Below, one piece after another: positions 35,786 through 37,472 of a stretch of DNA of 37,472 nucleotides. Each line of letters begins with the position of its first letter. Position 1 is the stretch's first letter. Source of the stretch: Clostridia bacterium. Lineage in GTDB: Bacteria; Bacillota; Clostridia; Oscillospirales; Acutalibacteraceae. Below the pieces are notes generated by a model. The model saw nothing but the letters and a program-made list of their open reading frames with translations, was not told the origin of the DNA and ran no database searches. Location: positions 1-37,472 of the forward strand of contig JAFUHX010000052.1 of NCBI GenBank assembly GCA_017474045.1. Direction: 5' to 3'. The translations under genes and the position numbers were made by a program.

Positions 35786-36631
35786 TTGAAAAAAATTGCT
35801 GCAGTTAATGATTTGTCGGGCTTCGGAAAGTGTTCGCTCACAGCCGCTTTGCCCATTATTTCTGCCCTTGGCGTTCAATGCTGTCCTTTGGTAACGGGTG
35901 TTTATTCAAATCAGACAGACTATGAAAGCTATTACGGAAAAGATCTTACCGAGAACCTTTTACCTTGCATTGAGCAATGGAAAAAGCTGAATGTTTCTTT
36001 TGACGCAATCATTACCGGCTTTATTTCAAGCAGCAGACAAGGCGCAATTATCAATCATCTTATAGATTCTTTTAAAACCGAAAACACTGTTCTGACTGTT
36101 GACCCCGTTATGGGCGACAACGGAAAACCCTATAAAAGCTATGACAAAAAATGTATTGATGCTGTAATCAGTCTCGCCGAAAGAGCAGACATCATAACCC
36201 CTAACCTGACAGAGCTTTGTATTCTCGGCGGAAAAGATTACGAAAGTCTTTTTGCCCTCTCTGAAAAAGAGACTTTAAGAGAGGTTGAAAACATCTGCCG
36301 TGAGCTTTCAGAAAAAAAAGAAAGAATTATCATTACAACGGGAATTCATTTTGAAGAAAAAATCGTTACCTCTGTTTATGAAAACGGAAAGTTTGATTTT
36401 GTTGTTTCTTCTTGTCACAAAGGAAGCTTTTCCGGAACCGGAGACATTCTCGCCTCTTTTGTAACAGCGCAATATATTAAAGGAACTCCCATAAACAAAG
36501 CTGTTAACCAGGCCTGCCGTTTTATTTATGAAGCCATTGACCTGACAGTTAAAGAAACCGGCGGAAACTTCAACGGTGCCGACGGAATTAATTTTGAAAA
36601 AATTCTTTTTAAACTTGGTGATCTCAAATGA
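35786..36631 (+). CDS. pdxK: Pyridoxal/pyridoxamine kinase (PdxK/PdxY family)
   Basis: 281 aa from TTG 35786, chosen because GAGGTGA lies five bases upstream and the family sequence KKIAAVNDLSGFGKCSL begins directly after; the GTG at 35777 would sit inside that ribosome site. Phosphorylates B6 vitamers with ATP to make PLP precursors. Ribokinase-fold motifs: CPLVTGVYSNQTDYE, ITGFISS, DPVMGDNGKPY, TPNLTE, and the anion-hole/catalytic GTGD in FSGTGDILASF. Stop overlaps the next gene by four bases (ATGA), so the kinase and a transporter component are coupled. Confidence 0.9.
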   Translation: MKKIAAVNDLSGFGKCSLTAALPIISALGVQCCPLVTGVYSNQTDYESYYGKDLTENLLPCIEQWKKLNVSFDAIITGFISSSRQGAIINHLIDSFKTENTVLTVDPVMGDNGKPYKSYDKKCIDAVISLAERADIITPNLTELCILGGKDYESLFALSEKETLREVENICRELSEKKERIIITTGIHFEEKIVTSVYENGKFDFVVSSCHKGSFSGTGDILASFVTAQYIKGTPINKAVNQACRFIYEAIDLTVKETGGNFNGADGINFEKILFKLGDLK

Positions 36632-37155
36632 AAAGAAACAACGCTTATTACCTTTGTCTGACCGCTGTTATGGCAGCCCTCATTACTGTTTTTACCTTTG
36701 CCGTTCACTTCAGCGTAGGCAGTTCTAACGGATACATACATTTTGGTGACACGCTTATTTATCTTTCGGGCTGTCTTCTCGGGCCTTTCGGAATCATTGC
36801 TTCTTCAATAGGCGGTGCCCTTTCAGATATTATTTCGGGCTTTCCCTTGTGGGCTTTGCCAACAGCAATAATAAAAGCTCTTAACTGCCTTCCTTTTGTT
36901 CTGGCAACAAAAATTCAAAAGAAAAAAAGCCGATTTAAAATAATCTGCTTCCCCACAGTTCTTGCCTTGATTGTTTCTTCGCTTGTTACCGTAGCAGGAT
37001 ATTTTGTTGCTGAGATTTTTCTTTATTCAAAAGAAGCCGCCCTTCTTGACATTCCTTCAAACTCCGTTCAGGCGGCAGGAAGCGCCGTTTTATTCTTCCT
37101 TGCAGGTGCAGCGTTAGACAAACTTCACATAGACAAATATTTATCGGGGCGGTAA
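36628..37155 (+). CDS. ECF transporter S component, probably for a B6 vitamer
   Basis: 175 aa, about five to six hydrophobic segments (for example residues 9-29, 40-60, 68-90, 108-132, 148-163). The pattern ITVFTFAVHFSVGSSNGYIHFGDTLIYLSGCLLGPFGIIASSIGGALSDIISGF is that of small substrate-binding S subunits of energy-coupling-factor transporters, which use a shared EcfAAT module encoded elsewhere. Translational coupling to the pyridoxal kinase points to pyridoxine/pyridoxal uptake, as proposed for PdxU-type S components; this is inference. The last codons and stop (TCG GGG CGG TAA) lie inside the dispersed repeat, so the C-terminal SGR is supplied by the repeat. Confidence 0.82.
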   Translation: MKRNNAYYLCLTAVMAALITVFTFAVHFSVGSSNGYIHFGDTLIYLSGCLLGPFGIIASSIGGALSDIISGFPLWALPTAIIKALNCLPFVLATKIQKKKSRFKIICFPTVLALIVSSLVTVAGYFVAEIFLYSKEAALLDIPSNSVQAAGSAVLFFLAGAALDKLHIDKYLSGR

Positions 37156-37472
37156 AAAAAGCGCAGATCGCATAAACCTTAATAACATAAAGGTTTCTTC
37201 AGATTGCAAAATTTGGAGAAACCTTTTTAACATTTATGAGTCTAAAACATTAAGAAAGTGAAAAACAGCGGTTCATGCTATAAGCAAACCTCGCCTCTCG
37301 GCGTACCTTTGTACGCCTTCGGGTTGCCAAAAACGAAGCTGAAGCTTCATTTTTGCTCAGTTTGCTCATTCTGCATCTTTTTTTCATCGCCCCTCGGGGC
37401 GTTAAAACGCGCAGATCGCATAAACCTGAACAACATAAAGGTTTCTTCAGATTGCAAAATTTGAAGAAACCT
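37144..37472 (+). repeat. Tandem array (1.3 units) of the ~250 bp dispersed repeat, inverted relative to the copy at 1-335
   Basis: Full unit 37144-37393 and the start of a second at 37394 that continues beyond the window. It begins TCGGGGCGGTAAAAAAAGCG and ends CTTTTTTTCATCGCCCC; the ends are inverted repeats (GGGGCGGTAAAAAAA against GGGGCGATGAAAAAAA). It shares nearly its whole length with the complement of 1-335, including CGCATAAACC, the AAAGGTTTCT hairpin, the GGCGTAC/GTACGCC hairpin and the GAAGCTGAAGCTTCA block. It fills the gene-free end of the window. Confidence 0.87.
37189..37228 (+). terminator. Terminator hairpin in the repeat, behind the ECF S-component gene
   Basis: AAAGGTTTCT (37189-37198) with AGAAACCTTT (37217-37226), then a five-base T run. 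It sits about 35 bases past the stop codon and should end the pdxK operon. The same hairpin recurs in the second unit at about 37438-37472. Confidence 0.6.

Noticed and set aside
37144-37472. Repeat behind genes as an integron attC site
   Set aside because: Although units follow stop codons in one orientation, they are ~250 bp, no GTTRRRY / RYYYAAC core sites are seen, and most genes in the window lack them; no integrase is present.

Overview
This window looks like a chromosomal segment of a low-to-mid G+C Gram-positive anaerobe of the class Clostridia, most likely from the Oscillospirales/Ruminococcaceae side. That placement is inferred from the Firmicutes-type rimP-nusA-rnpM-ylxQ-infB-rbfA-nrnA-truB-ribF operon, T-box and L-box leader control, the meso-diaminopimelate dehydrogenase route to lysine, and AGGAGG-type ribosome binding sites. 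There are no rRNA or tRNA genes, CRISPR arrays, prophage genes or transposase genes. Almost all the sequence is accounted for by about 30 genes.

Layout. (1) Positions 1-335 hold a tandem array of a ~250 bp repeat. (2) Positions 348-11301, minus strand, are a translation/RNA operon with a good promoter at 11273-11301. It starts with rimP and nusA and ends with truB, a ribF-HAD fusion and a zinc-ribbon membrane protein. (3) Positions 11316-12494 encode an AAA ATPase. (4) Positions 12569-22551, minus strand, are a complete branched-chain amino-acid operon, leuA-ilvB-ilvN-ilvC-ilvD-leuC-leuD-leuB, behind a leucine T-box. (5) Positions 22564-26606, minus strand, hold four cell-surface glycan genes: three family 2 glycosyltransferases and a CDP-glycerol:polyol phosphotransferase-like protein. 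(6) Positions 26798-31182, plus strand, are a lysine riboswitch followed by dapA-dapB-ddh-lysA. (7) Positions 31198-33518, minus strand, hold an XRE regulator and uvrC. (8) Positions 33704-35383, plus strand, encode a secreted cysteine-peptidase-like protein with SH3 and Fn3-like repeats. (9) Positions 35786-37155, plus strand, are a pyridoxal/pyridoxamine kinase coupled to an ECF-transporter S component. (10) Positions 37144-37472 hold the ~250 bp repeat array again, inverted relative to the first.

How it works together. The window is mainly biosynthetic and translational housekeeping under RNA-based control: the T-box senses uncharged tRNA-Leu, the L-box senses lysine, and a probable attenuator hairpin precedes rimP-nusA. 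The four lysine genes give a short path from aspartate semialdehyde through meso-DAP, needed for peptidoglycan, to lysine.

Most unusual points. NusA carries what reads as a second, N-terminal copy of its RNA-polymerase-binding domain. RibF is fused without a linker to a HAD phosphatase, with an internal Shine-Dalgarno and ATG exactly at the junction. A modular ~250 bp element with inverted termini and a built-in terminator hairpin sits directly behind the stop codons of three unrelated genes. The only good Shine-Dalgarno for rbfA is separated from its ATG by an 11-bp hairpin. No wholly new defence or mobile system is visible.
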